Below, one piece after another: positions 16,167 through 25,600 of a stretch of 64,000 nt of DNA (positions within the stretch are counted from its first letter, which is position 1; each line of letters opens with the position of its first letter). The translations under genes and the position numbers were made by a program. The stretch spans positions 248,001 to 312,000 of the forward strand of contig NZ_STGC01000005.1 of assembly GCF_005222805.1 (NCBI RefSeq). The letters run 5' to 3'. The stretch is from Devosia sp. FKR38 (GTDB taxonomy: Bacteria > Pseudomonadota > Alphaproteobacteria > Rhizobiales > Devosiaceae). The notes below the pieces were generated by a model that worked only from the letters and a program-made list of their open reading frames with translations, did no database searches and was not told the origin of the DNA.

Positions 16167-16442
16167 GCGCAGGTCCTGCCTTGGTGTAAACCAAGCCCAT
16201 AGCCGCCGAGGCGGCGTGCGACAAGTCCTTGAATTTGCAAATCATTTTCAGAAGCATTCTTATCTGCAGCGCGTGCGGGCCAACCCATTGATTGACCAAG
16301 GGCTTCTGTCCCCCTAGAACCGGTTATGCGCAGAGTTCCCACGAAGGAACTGAAACAGAATTCGGTGCGGTCGACCCAAATCGGGGACCAACTCCGGAGC
16401 TGCAACGGTCTTGAGCGAACCTGCCTCTTTGTCGAAGAGGCG
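16167..16442. other. Intergenic leader between the CDF gene and cobE
   Basis: 276 bases with no gene of its own. It holds a Fur/Mur-like palindrome (16236-16250) and a small AGTTCC..GGAACT hairpin near 16332-16350. I looked for a second cobalamin riboswitch here and found no B12 box. Confidence 0.6.
16236..16250 (-). promoter_or_regulatory. Fur/Mur-like 7-1-7 palindrome upstream of the CDF exporter
   Basis: TGCAAAT-C-ATTTTCA is a 7-1-7 inverted repeat with one mismatch. It resembles the TGCAAAT-type Mur/Fur sites known in rhizobia, and lies about 70 bases upstream of the CDF start. Confidence 0.45.
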
Positions 16443-16892
16443 ATGATGACGGCTTTTTTCGCGGCAATGCCGCACCACACGGACAGGATCGTGGCCGGAA
16501 TCGGCTTTGCTTCGGCTGTCCGCAGCGACGAGCTGGTGGCGCTGGTCACGGCGTGCCTTGTCGAAGCCGGTATCGCACCCGAGCAACTGATTGCCATTGC
16601 CACCCATGTCCGCAAGCAGGGCGCGTCCCAACTGGCGGCGCTGGCCACGCATTTTGACGTGCCGCTGCGTCTGCTGACCGATGACGATCTGTCGGGCAAT
16701 GTGCCTGGCGTCGCGGAAGCCGTGGCCGCCGAGGCGGGTGCCGTTCTGCTGCCCAAGCGCAAATCGGCCCTGGCCACCTGCGCCCTGGCAATCTGCGCGC
16801 CGGACTTTGTGGTGAGCGGTTTCGGTCAGCCCGCTTCGCTCAGCCGCGTCACGGCGGCGTCGACGCTATCGACTTCGATCGCCGGGCCATAG
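16443..16892 (+). CDS. cobE: Cobalamin biosynthesis protein CobE (CbiG C-terminal-like)
   Basis: 149 residues. IVAGIGFASAVRSDELVALV at the start and the GNVPGVAEAVAAEAGAVLLPKRKSALATCALA segment fit CobE/CbiG_C. CobE is needed in the aerobic corrin pathway, but its exact step is poorly defined. I chose the ATG at 16443 (GAAGAGG upstream); the same frame is open to 16326. The last 67 bases overlap the 3' end of cobK on the other strand, and the family-like part ends near residue 125. Confidence 0.8.
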   Translation: MMTAFFAAMPHHTDRIVAGIGFASAVRSDELVALVTACLVEAGIAPEQLIAIATHVRKQGASQLAALATHFDVPLRLLTDDDLSGNVPGVAEAVAAEAGAVLLPKRKSALATCALAICAPDFVVSGFGQPASLSRVTAASTLSTSIAGP

Positions 16893-17554
16893 ACAGGGCG
16901 CGCAATCATGATGACCTTGACCCCCAGCCGCATGGCCGCGTCCAGCTTTGCCGCCGTCTGCCCGCCACCGGAATTCTTGGTGACCAGATGAGTGATTCTC
17001 TCGCCATCCATCAGCGCGATCTCGTCGGCCAGCCCATAGGGCGGGCGGCTCTGCAGCAGGCGCGCATGCGCCGGAATGGCCATGGCCGGCGTTTCGATCA
17101 GCCGCACCACGAACTGGCAATCCCTACGCTCGAGGAATTGCTCGAGCCCGGCATGGCCGGTGGTGAGCAGCACCCGGGCGCCCGGCGGCAGGCAGGCGGC
17201 CGCCTCGCTGGTTGTTTCCACATGGGTCCAATTGGCGCCGTCCGCCGGCGTCCAGGCGGGCCGCAGGATGCGCAGCAGCGGCACGCCGGTTTCGCGCGAC
17301 GCCGCCACGGCATTGAGCGAAATCTGCCCGGCATAGGGATGGGTGGCATCGACCAGCCAATCGACCGCACCGGCCCGCAGGGCTGCGGCGAGCCCGGCCA
17401 CGCCGCCGAAGCCACCGATGCGCACGGCGCCCGGCGGCAGCAGCGGCGCCTGGGTGCGCCCGGCCAGGGATGTGGTGACGGCGTGGCCGAGGGCCACCAG
17501 ACGTTCAGCGAGGTCGCGGGCTTCCGCCGTGCCGCCCAGGATCAGGATGTTCAT
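16826..17554 (-). CDS. cobK: Precorrin-6A reductase CobK
   Basis: 242 residues. NADPH-dependent reduction of precorrin-6A to dihydroprecorrin-6 (precorrin-6B). The N-terminal nucleotide-binding motif is ILILGGTAEARDLAERL. VDATHPYA, GVPLLRILRPAW and HLVTKNSGGGQTAAKLDAA are strongly conserved in CobK. It runs opposite to its neighbours and ends inside the cobE 3' end. Its partner ring-methylating enzymes are not in this window. Confidence 0.93.
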   Translation of the reverse strand: MNILILGGTAEARDLAERLVALGHAVTTSLAGRTQAPLLPPGAVRIGGFGGVAGLAAALRAGAVDWLVDATHPYAGQISLNAVAASRETGVPLLRILRPAWTPADGANWTHVETTSEAAACLPPGARVLLTTGHAGLEQFLERRDCQFVVRLIETPAMAIPAHARLLQSRPPYGLADEIALMDGERITHLVTKNSGGGQTAAKLDAAMRLGVKVIMIARPVYGPAIEVDSVDAAVTRLSEAG

Positions 17555-17661
17555 CGTCGCAACGGGCCTCCCCGCGCGAACTGTGCCCGTTCGGGCCGGG
17601 GCTCACAAGCGCGCAATGGTCGCGGTCTCCGGCGCGCCGCTAGCCTCTCGGGGATGCGCTG

Positions 17662-18498
17662 ATGTTTGGCTGGATCCGCAAGCCGCGCCAAAAGGGCCAT
17701 TTCGCCGCGCTCGACCATGCCGATTTTCCGCGGCTCGAGCCCGGCACCGTCTGGCTGGTGGGGGCTGGGCCGGGGGGCCCGGGCCTTGTCTCGCTGCTGG
17801 CCTTTTCCGGCATCGGCCAGGCCGATGTGATCGTGCATGACGCGCTGGTCTCGTCCGATTTGCTGGCCATGGCGCCGCCCCATGTCGAGCGTATCTTTGC
17901 CGGCAAGCGCGGCGGCAAGCCCTCGCCCAAGCAGGCCGATATCTCCCTGCAACTGATCGCCCTGGCCAAGGCTGGCAAGCGCGTGCTGCGCCTCAAGGGC
18001 GGCGACCCCTATATGTTCGGCCGCGGCGGCGAAGAGGCCGGTGCGCTGCACCGCGCCGGGATAAAATTCCGCATCGTGCCGGGCATTTCCTCCGGGCTGG
18101 GCGGGCTCGCCTATGCCGGCATTCCCATCACCCATCGCGACACCAACCACGCCGTGATGTTCCTCACCGGGCATGATGAATCCGGCGCCGTGCCGCAGGG
18201 CGTCGACTGGCCGGCGGTGGCCCAGGCCGCGCCGGTGCTGGTGATGTTCATGGCCGTCAAGCATCTGGGCGCCATTGCCGGCCGGTTGCTGGCCGCAGGG
18301 CGGGACCCGAATGAACGCCTCGCGATCGTCTCCCATGCCGCCAGCCCGCAGCAGAACGTCATCGAGACGACGCTGGGCGAAGCCGAAGCGCTGACCGATG
18401 TGCCAACCCCGGCCATTGTGGTGCTGGGGCCGGTCAGCGCCTATCGCGAGAGCCTCGACTGGTATGTCGGGCAGGCCCGGGAGCATGTGTTTGGCTAA
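17662..18498 (+). CDS. cobA: Uroporphyrinogen-III C-methyltransferase CobA
   Basis: 278 residues. Methylates uroporphyrinogen III at C2 and C7 to give precorrin-2. Landmarks: VWLVGAGPGGPGL, VIVHDALVS, LRLKGGDPYMFGRGGEEA and GIPITHRD. About 25 extra residues precede the usual start (FGWIRKPRQKGHFAALDHADF). It begins the plus-strand run cobA-cobB-cobQ-cbiB, and its end overlaps cobB by 14 bases. No sirohaem dehydrogenase domain is fused. Confidence 0.93.
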   Translation: MFGWIRKPRQKGHFAALDHADFPRLEPGTVWLVGAGPGGPGLVSLLAFSGIGQADVIVHDALVSSDLLAMAPPHVERIFAGKRGGKPSPKQADISLQLIALAKAGKRVLRLKGGDPYMFGRGGEEAGALHRAGIKFRIVPGISSGLGGLAYAGIPITHRDTNHAVMFLTGHDESGAVPQGVDWPAVAQAAPVLVMFMAVKHLGAIAGRLLAAGRDPNERLAIVSHAASPQQNVIETTLGEAEALTDVPTPAIVVLGPVSAYRESLDWYVGQAREHVFG

Positions 18499-19780
18499 GG
18501 GTCTGGTTATCGGTGCACCACGCTCGGGCTCGGGCAAGACGGTCATTACCCTGGGCCTGCTCGCAGCCCTGCGCCGTCGTGGCGTGGTTGTGGCGCCGGC
18601 CAAGACCGGGCCGGACTATATCGACCCGGCGTTTCTCGGCCGTGCCGCATTGCGCGAGGCGGTCAATCTTGACCCCTGGTCGATGGCGCCCGCCCGCCTG
18701 CACCAACTGGCGGCGACCCAGGCAACGGGCGCCGACCTGCTGCTGATCGAGGGCGTGATGGGCCTGTTTGACGGCGCAGCGGACGGGCAGGGCTCGACCG
18801 CCGATCTCGCTGAACTGCTGGGCCTGCCGGTGGTGCTGGTGGTCGATGCCGATCGGCAGAGCCAATCCATCGCGCCGCTGGTGGCCGGCTTTGCCCATTG
18901 GCGCGCCGGGGTGCGCGTGGCCGGCGTCATTCTCAATCGCGTGGCCTCGGCCAAGCATGAGCGCATGCTGGTCGATGCGCTGGCGGCCACCGGCATTGCC
19001 TGCCTGGGCGCCATTCCGCGCAATGCTGGCCTTGTGGTGCCCGAGCGGCATCTGGGCCTGGTGCTGCCCGGCGAAGTGGGGGCCTTCGAGGCTTTTCTCG
19101 AACAGGCGGCGGGCGCCATGGGCGATTTCATCGATCTTGAGGCGCTCTTGGCCCTCGCCATGCCGCTGGGCGACAGCGCCGCTGGCCCAGCGCCACTGGC
19201 GCCGCTGGGCCAGCATATCGCCATCGCCCGCGACGACGCTTTTGCCTTTGCCTATCCGCATCTGCTCGACGGCTGGCGGGCCATGGGCGCGCAGGTGACG
19301 CCGTTCTCGCCGCTGCGCGACGAGGCGCCGGACGCCAGCGCCGATGCCGTGTTCCTGCCCGGCGGCTATCCGGAACTGCATGGCGCAACGCTGGCCAATG
19401 CCAATGCGTTCAAGACCGGGCTGCTGGCGGCGCGGGAGCGTGGCGCGCTGATCTATGGCGAATGCGGGGGCTTCATGGTGCTGGGCGAGGCGCTGGTCGA
19501 CAAGGCCGGGGAGAGCCACCCCATGACCGGGCTGTTGCCGCTGACTACCCGCATCGACCGGCCCAAGCGCGTACTCGGCTACCGCCGGCTGCTGCAGGCG
19601 GGCGATCTGCCCTGGCCGGCGCGGCTCAATGGCCATGAGTTCCATTATTCCTCGGCGCGGCAGAGCCGGCTCGAACCGCTGTTTGCCGCCACCGATGCGC
19701 GGGGCGAGGCGCTGCCGGACATGGGCGCGGTGATCGGGCGGGTCATGGGGTCTTACGCCCATGTGATCGATGCGGCATAA
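18485..19780 (+). CDS. cobB: Hydrogenobyrinate/cobyrinate a,c-diamide synthase CobB
   Basis: 431 residues. ATP-dependent amidation of the a and c side chains, using glutamine. The N-terminal P-loop is [10 protein letters not shown], followed by [12 protein letters not shown] and the [12 protein letters not shown] motif. The C-terminal class I amidotransferase-like domain has the nucleophile in [11 protein letters not shown] and the His in LNGHEFHYS. The ATG at 18485 lies within the end of cobA. Its product is the substrate that CobN, CobS and CobT load with cobalt. Confidence 0.93.
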   Translation: MCLAKGLVIGAPRSGSGKTVITLGLLAALRRRGVVVAPAKTGPDYIDPAFLGRAALREAVNLDPWSMAPARLHQLAATQATGADLLLIEGVMGLFDGAADGQGSTADLAELLGLPVVLVVDADRQSQSIAPLVAGFAHWRAGVRVAGVILNRVASAKHERMLVDALAATGIACLGAIPRNAGLVVPERHLGLVLPGEVGAFEAFLEQAAGAMGDFIDLEALLALAMPLGDSAAGPAPLAPLGQHIAIARDDAFAFAYPHLLDGWRAMGAQVTPFSPLRDEAPDASADAVFLPGGYPELHGATLANANAFKTGLLAARERGALIYGECGGFMVLGEALVDKAGESHPMTGLLPLTTRIDRPKRVLGYRRLLQAGDLPWPARLNGHEFHYSSARQSRLEPLFAATDARGEALPDMGAVIGRVMGSYAHVIDAA

Positions 19781-19787
19781 GCAGGCC

Positions 19788-21254
19788 ATGACGCGCGCAT
19801 TGATGTTCATGGGCACCGGATCGGACGTGGGCAAATCCCTGCTGGTGGCGGGGCTGTGCCGGGCGCTGGCCAATCGCGGGCTGCGCGTGGCGCCCTTTAA
19901 GCCGCAGAACATGAGCAACAACGCCGCCGTGACGGCCGATGGCGGCGAGATCGGGCGGGCCCAGGCGCTGCAGGCGCGGGCGGCGCGGCGTGCGCCGGTG
20001 ACGGCGATGAACCCCGTGCTGCTCAAGCCCGAGCTGGAAACCGGCTCGCAGGTGGTGGTGCGCGGCCAGCGCCGCGCCTCGATGAGTGCGCGCAGCTATT
20101 GGGCCGAACGTGGCCAGCTCATGCCCGAAGTCTTGGCCGCGTTCCGCGAGCTGGCAGAAGAGGTCGACGTGGTGCTGGTCGAGGGCGCCGGCAGCGCCTC
20201 CGAGGTCAATCTGCGCCGCAATGATATTGCCAATTTCGGCTTTGCCCAGGCCGCGGGCGTGCCGGTGGTGCTGGTGGGCGATATTGAGCGCGGCGGGGTG
20301 ATTGCGTCTATTGCCGGAACGTTCGCTGTGATCGACCCAGCCGATGCCGCGCTGATCCGGGCGAGTCTCATCAACAAATTCCAGGGTGATCCGACCCTGT
20401 TTGCCGATGGTATTGCCTTTCTGGCGCAGCGCACCGGCGTGCCGTGCCTGGGGCCGGTGCCGTGGTTTGCCGATGCGGCGCGCCTGCCGGCCGAGGATGT
20501 GCTGGGGCTCAAGGGCAGTATCGGCCCCAGGGACGGCGGCTATGTCATTGCCGTGCCGCAACTGCCGCGCATCGCCAATTTCGACGATCTCGATCCGCTG
20601 CGCGCCGAACCGGGCGTCACGGTGATGCTGGTTCAGCCCGGCGAGGCCCTGCCGCGCCAGGCCGATCTCATCATCCTGCCCGGCTCCAAGGCGACGCGCG
20701 GTGACCTAGCCGCGCTGCGCGCCAATGGCTGGGACATCGATATCGCCGCTCATCACCGCGCCGGTGGCCAGGTGCTGGGGATCTGCGGCGGCTACCAGAT
20801 GCTGGGCAAGTCCATCGCCGACCCCGAGGGAATCGAAGGCGCGCCCGGCGTGTCGAAGGGCCTGGGCCTGCTCGATGTTGCGACGGTGCTGACGCCGGTC
20901 AAGCAATTGCGCGTCGAAGCGGCGACGCACGCCGCGACGGGCACGGCGATCAGCGGCTATCACATGCATATGGGCGTGACCGAGGGACCCGATCGCCAGC
21001 GGCCCTTTGCCCATGTGTCAGAGCTGCCCGAGGGCGCGATCAGCGCCGATGGACGCGTAGCGGGCACGTATTTGCACGGGCTGTTCGCCGCCGATGGCTT
21101 CCGCCGCGCCCTCTTGGGCAATGTCGCCAGCCCCGATCTGGCTTATGAGGCTGGCATCGAGGCGGTGCTCGACGCGCTGGCCGCCCATCTCGAGACCCAT
21201 CTTGATATCGATGCCCTGCTGGGGCTCGCCGAACCGGTGAGGCTGCACCCATGA
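19788..21254 (+). CDS. cobQ: Cobyric acid synthase CobQ
   Basis: 488 residues. Amidates the b, d, e and g side chains of adenosylcobyrinic acid a,c-diamide. The N-terminal motif is [12 protein letters not shown], followed by [15 protein letters not shown] and [13 protein letters not shown]. The glutaminase domain has the nucleophile in [10 protein letters not shown] and the His in [14 protein letters not shown] chose the ATG at 19788 because [15 protein letters not shown] aligns with the family. An ATG at 19770 would overlap cobB. Confidence 0.93.
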   Translation: MTRALMFMGTGSDVGKSLLVAGLCRALANRGLRVAPFKPQNMSNNAAVTADGGEIGRAQALQARAARRAPVTAMNPVLLKPELETGSQVVVRGQRRASMSARSYWAERGQLMPEVLAAFRELAEEVDVVLVEGAGSASEVNLRRNDIANFGFAQAAGVPVVLVGDIERGGVIASIAGTFAVIDPADAALIRASLINKFQGDPTLFADGIAFLAQRTGVPCLGPVPWFADAARLPAEDVLGLKGSIGPRDGGYVIAVPQLPRIANFDDLDPLRAEPGVTVMLVQPGEALPRQADLIILPGSKATRGDLAALRANGWDIDIAAHHRAGGQVLGICGGYQMLGKSIADPEGIEGAPGVSKGLGLLDVATVLTPVKQLRVEAATHAATGTAISGYHMHMGVTEGPDRQRPFAHVSELPEGAISADGRVAGTYLHGLFAADGFRRALLGNVASPDLAYEAGIEAVLDALAAHLETHLDIDALLGLAEPVRLHP

Positions 21255-22219
21255 CTGCGCTGATTGCGCCCTTCGCCCTGCTGCTCGAACGTCTGCTGGG
21301 CTATTCGCCGCGGCTGGTCGCGGCCATTGGTCATCCGGTGATGTGGTTCGGCAAGGTGATCGACTATCTCGAGACCCGTCTCAATACACCGACGCGCACA
21401 CCGCAGCAGCGGCGCCAGGCCGGCATTGTCGCCCATGGCCTGCTGCTGGCGCTGGTGCTGGTGGTGAGCGTGATCGTGCAGCAGGCGGTGCGGGCCTTTC
21501 CGGGCGGGATTGTCTTTGAAATCCTGCTGGCGACGCCCTTCCTCGCGCAGAAAGAATTGGGCCGGGCCGTGCAGGCAGTGGCGCTGGCCCTGCGGACCTC
21601 GCTGGACGCGGGGCGCGAGGCGGTGAGCCATATCGTGGGGCGCGATACGCAGGCGCTGGACGAAGCCGGCGTTTCCCGCGCCGCCATCGAGACGCTGGCC
21701 GAGAGCACCTGCGACGGCGTGGTCGCGCCCTGGTTCTGGCTGGTGATCTTCGGCCTTCCGGGCATCGCGCTCTACAAGGCCATCAACACCGCCGATTCCA
21801 TGATTGGCCATCGCAACGAGCGCTATATCGACTATGGCTGGGCGGCGGCAAAGCTCGATGACCTCGCCAACTGGATCCCGGCGCGGCTCAGTGCCGTTTT
21901 GATCACGGCGGCCTGTTTCATCACGCCCCATGCCAGCCCGTCGGGCGCCTGGGCCATGGCGCGCCGCGACGCGCGCAAGCATGCCTCGCCCAATTCCGGC
22001 TGGCCGGAAGCCAGCTTTGCCGGGGCACTGGGCTTTCGTCTGGGTGGACCGCGCAGCTATGCCGGCGAGATGATCGATCTCCCCAGCTTTGGCGACGGCA
22101 AGTCGGTACTGGCCGGCAGCGACATCCTGCGCGCGCTGGTGCTGTATCGGGCAACGCTCAATGTGCTGCTCGGCGTCAGCGTGCTGCTGGCGCTCCTGCT
22201 GTGGCGCGCCGGTTCGTGA
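21251..22219 (+). CDS. cbiB: Adenosylcobinamide-phosphate synthase CbiB (CobD)
   Basis: 322 residues, an integral membrane enzyme with about five helices. It joins adenosylcobyric acid to an aminopropanol unit. Conserved segments: [46 protein letters not shown], and [22 protein letters not shown]. Its start overlaps the cobQ stop (ATGA). Named cobD in the Pseudomonas and rhizobial scheme. It converges on cobU, 24 bases away. Confidence 0.93.
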   Translation: MTALIAPFALLLERLLGYSPRLVAAIGHPVMWFGKVIDYLETRLNTPTRTPQQRRQAGIVAHGLLLALVLVVSVIVQQAVRAFPGGIVFEILLATPFLAQKELGRAVQAVALALRTSLDAGREAVSHIVGRDTQALDEAGVSRAAIETLAESTCDGVVAPWFWLVIFGLPGIALYKAINTADSMIGHRNERYIDYGWAAAKLDDLANWIPARLSAVLITAACFITPHASPSGAWAMARRDARKHASPNSGWPEASFAGALGFRLGGPRSYAGEMIDLPSFGDGKSVLAGSDILRALVLYRATLNVLLGVSVLLALLLWRAGS

Positions 22220-22243
22220 GGGGCGGGGTGATGGTCACCCAGA

Positions 22244-22780
22244 TCAGGCCTGGTGCAGACGCCGTTCGCCCTTGAGCGTCATGGGCAGGCCCGCGACGAC
22301 GAAATAGACATCGTCGCACAGCTCGGCGAGGCGCTGATGCGCGCTGCCGGCCAGGTCCCGGAAGGTGCGGGCCATGGCATTGTCGGGCACGATGCCCAGG
22401 CCCACCTCATTGCTGACCAGGATGATGCGGCAATCCCTGATCTCGCCCAGCGTGGCGCCCAACACCTCGACATGGTCGGCCACATCATGATTGCCGATGA
22501 GCAGATTGGTGATCCACAGCGTCAGGCAATCGACCAGGATCACATCATGGTGTGGGGCGGCCTTGATGAGGGCACGCGAGAGTTCGAGCGGCTCCTCGAT
22601 GGTGGCAAAGCGCCCGGCGCGGCCGGCCTTGTGGCTGGCGACACGGTCGCGCATCTCGGCGTCGAGCGCCTCGGCGGTGGCCAGATAGGCTGGCCTCTCG
22701 CCGCTGCGCAGCGCCAGATTCTCGGCAAAAGCCGTCTTTCCCGACCGGGCACCGCCCAGCACCAGCACGTGTCGCACCAT
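22244..22780 (-). CDS. cobU: Adenosylcobinamide kinase / adenosylcobinamide-phosphate guanylyltransferase (CobU/CobP)
   Basis: 178 residues, the normal length. Nucleotide-loop assembly: phosphorylates adenosylcobinamide and then activates it with GMP. P-loop GGARSGKT, the YLATAEALDAEM segment, the VDCLTLWITNLL segment and VSNEVGLGIVPDN are all present. The ATG at 22778-22780 begins MVRHVLVLGGARSGK, the family N-terminus; a longer frame is open upstream. Confidence 0.93.
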   Translation of the reverse strand: MVRHVLVLGGARSGKTAFAENLALRSGERPAYLATAEALDAEMRDRVASHKAGRAGRFATIEEPLELSRALIKAAPHHDVILVDCLTLWITNLLIGNHDVADHVEVLGATLGEIRDCRIILVSNEVGLGIVPDNAMARTFRDLAGSAHQRLAELCDDVYFVVAGLPMTLKGERRLHQA

Positions 22781-22988
22781 GATCTGATCCCTCTTCGATT
22801 GGCCGCAGGACAGGGCCCGCCGTCCCTGTGATGTGCCTGTTGTGCAGCAAGCAGGCAAGCCATGCAAACCTGCCCCTTGGCATGGACATTTTGTGGCTTA
22901 TCCTACTTTCGTCTTATCGGCTTTCGCACTATGGTCCGCCGCAAAACCAGCTCCTAGAATCCTTGTTTCCGATCCGGAGAATCCGAGC

Positions 22989-23927
22989 GTGACCAGATAC
23001 TACCTTGGCGTTGATGGCGGTGGCACCAATTGCCGCGTTCGTCTGGCCGATGAAAATCTCAAAACGCTCGCTGAAGTTCGCAACGGCCGCTCCAATCTGC
23101 AGATCGATGCCGGTGAGCCCGCCTACAAGGCGATCTCGGACGGCACGCGCGATGTGTTCAAGGAAGCCGGGCTCGATTTCGCTGAAACCGCCAATACCTA
23201 TGCCTGCTTCGGCATGGCCGGCGGCCGCATGGATACCGCCCGCGACGCCTTTGCCGCGCGCGACTGGCCCTTTGCCGGGGTCAAGGTCTATGACGACATC
23301 GATATTGCCCATGCCGGCGCGCTGGGCGGCGGAGAGGGCGGCGTCATCATCGTTGGCACCGGCTCGGCCGCCATGTCCATCGTCGATGGCAAGCGCCACC
23401 AGGCCGGCGGCTGGGGCTTTCCCACCGGCGACCAGATGAGCGGCGCGATCCTCGGCCGTGAACTGATGCGTTATTCGGTCGAGGCCGAAGACGGGCTGGT
23501 CGAAGCCTCGCCGCTGACCAAGGCCGTGATCGCCAAGCTGGGCGGCAACAACCAGGCCGTGATGGCCTGGGCCTTTGCCACGGGCCTCAACCTGACCATC
23601 CTCAGCGACGATGGCAGCGAGGGCTGCGATGATGCCCTGATCGGCCGCGCCCCGGCCGAGTTCGGCAAGCTGATGCCGCTGTTCATCGAATATCTCGAAA
23701 AGGGCGACCCGGTCGCCGACAAGATGCTGGCCATCGAACTGGGCTATGTCGATACCTATGCCCGCTGGTTCAAGGCGCATGGCGCCAAGGTCATGGCCGT
23801 TGTCGGCGGCTTTGGCGAACGCCTGTTCCCCATTCTGCAGCAGCACTACGGTGACTTTGTTGCTTTGCCCAAATTCGAACCCCTGCATGGCGCGGTGATC
23901 CTCGCCAAGCAGAACTTCTCCGCCTGA
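22989..23927 (+). CDS. BadF/BadG-type sugar kinase (N-acetylglucosamine/glucosamine kinase-like)
   Basis: 312 residues, ASKHA-fold kinase of the BadF/BadG/BcrA/BcrD family. Phosphate-1 loop LGVDGGGTNCRVRL; second motif GGVIIVGTGSAAMSIV; adenosine region VVGGFGERL. The start is the GTG at 22989 with CGGAGA upstream; the open frame extends to 22833, but without family similarity. It is 27 bases ahead of zwf, so it probably supplies a sugar phosphate to the Entner-Doudoroff genes. Annotated relatives are N-acetylglucosamine or glucosamine kinases. Glucokinase activity is an inference from the context. Confidence 0.82.
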   Translation: MTRYYLGVDGGGTNCRVRLADENLKTLAEVRNGRSNLQIDAGEPAYKAISDGTRDVFKEAGLDFAETANTYACFGMAGGRMDTARDAFAARDWPFAGVKVYDDIDIAHAGALGGGEGGVIIVGTGSAAMSIVDGKRHQAGGWGFPTGDQMSGAILGRELMRYSVEAEDGLVEASPLTKAVIAKLGGNNQAVMAWAFATGLNLTILSDDGSEGCDDALIGRAPAEFGKLMPLFIEYLEKGDPVADKMLAIELGYVDTYARWFKAHGAKVMAVVGGFGERLFPILQQHYGDFVALPKFEPLHGAVILAKQNFSA

Positions 23928-23954
23928 ACCCCGCTTCAAACAGGGACTTGCCCC

Positions 23955-25436
23955 GTGTCCAGCCGTATCATTCCCGTCCAGCCCTTTGACTATGTGGTGT
24001 TCGGCGCCACTGGCGACCTGACCAAGCGCAAGCTGATCCCGGCTCTGTATCACCGCTTCAAGGACGGCCAGTTCGACGAGAACAGCCGCATCATCGGCGC
24101 CTCGCGCTCCAAGCTGACCTCGGCCGACTTCCAGAAGACGGCGCGCGACGCCATCACGGCCTTTGTCGAAAAGCAGTATCAGGACGAGGCGGTGATCGAG
24201 CGCTTTGTCAAGATCTTCAGCTATGTGCCGGTCGATGCCAGCAACCCCGAAGGCTCGGGCGATCTGGGCAAGGCGCTGCGCGACGATCCCAAGATCGTGC
24301 GCGCCTTCTACCTGGCCGTGGCGCCCGACCTGTTCGAGCCCATCGCCGAATATCTGCACAAAAAGAAGCTCTACCGTCGCGATGCCCGCGTGGTGATCGA
24401 AAAGCCGCTCGGCCATGACCTGGCGTCGTCGATGGAAATCAACGATGGGGTGGCCAAGATCTTCAAGGAAGATCAGGTCTATCGCATCGACCATTACCTG
24501 GGCAAAGAGACGGTGCAGAACCTCTTGGCCCTGCGCTTTGCCAATACGCTGTTCGAGCCAATCTGGAACAGCGCCCATATCGACCATGTGCAGCTGACCG
24601 TGGCCGAGAGCGTCGGCGCCGGCACGCGCGGCTATTACGACGAATCCGGTGCGCTGCGCGACATGATCCAGAACCACATGCTGCAGCTGCTGTGCCTGGT
24701 GGCCATGGAGCCCCCGGCCAGCGACGACGCCAATGCCCTGCGCGACGAAAAGCTCAAGGTGCTGCGCTCCCTCAAGCCGATCAGCAATGGCGATGTGTCC
24801 AAGAACACCGTGCGCGGCCAGTACAAGGGCGTCAGCTCGGAAACCACGTCGGTGGCCAGCTATCAGGACGAGCTGCCCGAGGACAAAAAGGGCAGCCGCA
24901 CTGAGACCTTCGTGGCCCTCAAGGCCGAGGTCGAGAACTGGCGCTGGGCCGGCGTGCCGTTCTACTTCCGCACCGGCAAGCGCATGGCCAGCCGCGTCTC
25001 GGAAATCTGCATCCAGTTCAAGCCCATTCCGCACTCGATCTTTGACCATGCCGAAGGCGCGCCCAAGGCCAACAAGCTGGTGATCCGCCTGCAGCCCGAC
25101 GAAGGCGTCAAGCTGCTGATGATGATCAAGGACCCCGGTCCGGGCGGCATGCGCCTGCGCGAAGTGCCGCTCAACCTCAGCTTTGCCCAGGCCTTCTCCG
25201 AGCGCACGCCGGAAGCCTATGAGCGCCTGCTGATGGACGTGATCCGTGGCAGCCAGACGCTGTTCATGCGCCGCGACGAGCTGGAAGCAGCCTGGATGTG
25301 GGTCGACCCCATCCGCCAGGCCTGGGACCGCTCGAGCGAACCGCCGCAGGGCTATACCGCCGGCACCTGGGGCCCCAGCGGCTCGATCGCCCTGATCGAA
25401 CGCGACGGCCGCACCTGGTATGAGGACGACAACTAG
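23955..25436 (+). CDS. zwf: Glucose-6-phosphate 1-dehydrogenase
   Basis: 493 residues. Oxidises glucose 6-phosphate to 6-phosphogluconolactone with NADP+. N-terminal dinucleotide motif VVFGATGDLTKRKLIPAL; the active-site segment YRIDHYLGKETVQNLL contains the catalytic His region and Lys. VIEKPLGHDL and YFRTGKRM are also typical. GTG start at 23955. First enzyme of the zwf-pgl-edd run that makes the upper Entner-Doudoroff pathway. A palindromic repeat separates it from pgl. Confidence 0.96.
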   Translation: MSSRIIPVQPFDYVVFGATGDLTKRKLIPALYHRFKDGQFDENSRIIGASRSKLTSADFQKTARDAITAFVEKQYQDEAVIERFVKIFSYVPVDASNPEGSGDLGKALRDDPKIVRAFYLAVAPDLFEPIAEYLHKKKLYRRDARVVIEKPLGHDLASSMEINDGVAKIFKEDQVYRIDHYLGKETVQNLLALRFANTLFEPIWNSAHIDHVQLTVAESVGAGTRGYYDESGALRDMIQNHMLQLLCLVAMEPPASDDANALRDEKLKVLRSLKPISNGDVSKNTVRGQYKGVSSETTSVASYQDELPEDKKGSRTETFVALKAEVENWRWAGVPFYFRTGKRMASRVSEICIQFKPIPHSIFDHAEGAPKANKLVIRLQPDEGVKLLMMIKDPGPGGMRLREVPLNLSFAQAFSERTPEAYERLLMDVIRGSQTLFMRRDELEAAWMWVDPIRQAWDRSSEPPQGYTAGTWGPSGSIALIERDGRTWYEDDN

Positions 25437-25570
25437 GGCCTTGCCCTCCCCCTTGAGGGGAAGGTAGCGACGCTGGGCCCAAAGGCCCTGGCAAAGTTGG
25501 GGAGGGGCATCCCGTGACACACGGAGCGCCCCTCACTCGGTCCCGCCCCGCAAGGGGGAGGGAAGAGAAA
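25437..25570. repeat. Palindromic GC-rich repeat between zwf and pgl
   Basis: Starts CCCTCCCCCTTGAGGGG and ends CCCCGCAAGGGGGAGGGA. Between them lie GGGCCCAAAGGCCC and TTGGGGAGGGGCATCCCGTG segments. It is related to the repeats at 920-1120 and inside cobN by the CTCCCCCTTGAGGGG core, but its internal sequence differs. It could stabilise the zwf mRNA 3' end or reduce read-through into pgl. Confidence 0.65.
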
Positions 25571-25600
25571 GAACCGCCCAGGCGGCAAGAGGACTGAAGC

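Noticed and set aside
16167-16442. Second cobalamin riboswitch ahead of cobE
   Set aside because: No B12 box and none of the conserved core pieces seen at 7428-7619; only a short hairpin.
22929-25520. Very long minus-strand open frame (863 codons) opposite the kinase and zwf
   Set aside because: It mirrors two well-conserved plus-strand genes. Long antisense frames are expected from the GC-rich codon pattern, and its translation is a low-complexity His/Gly/Asp mix.
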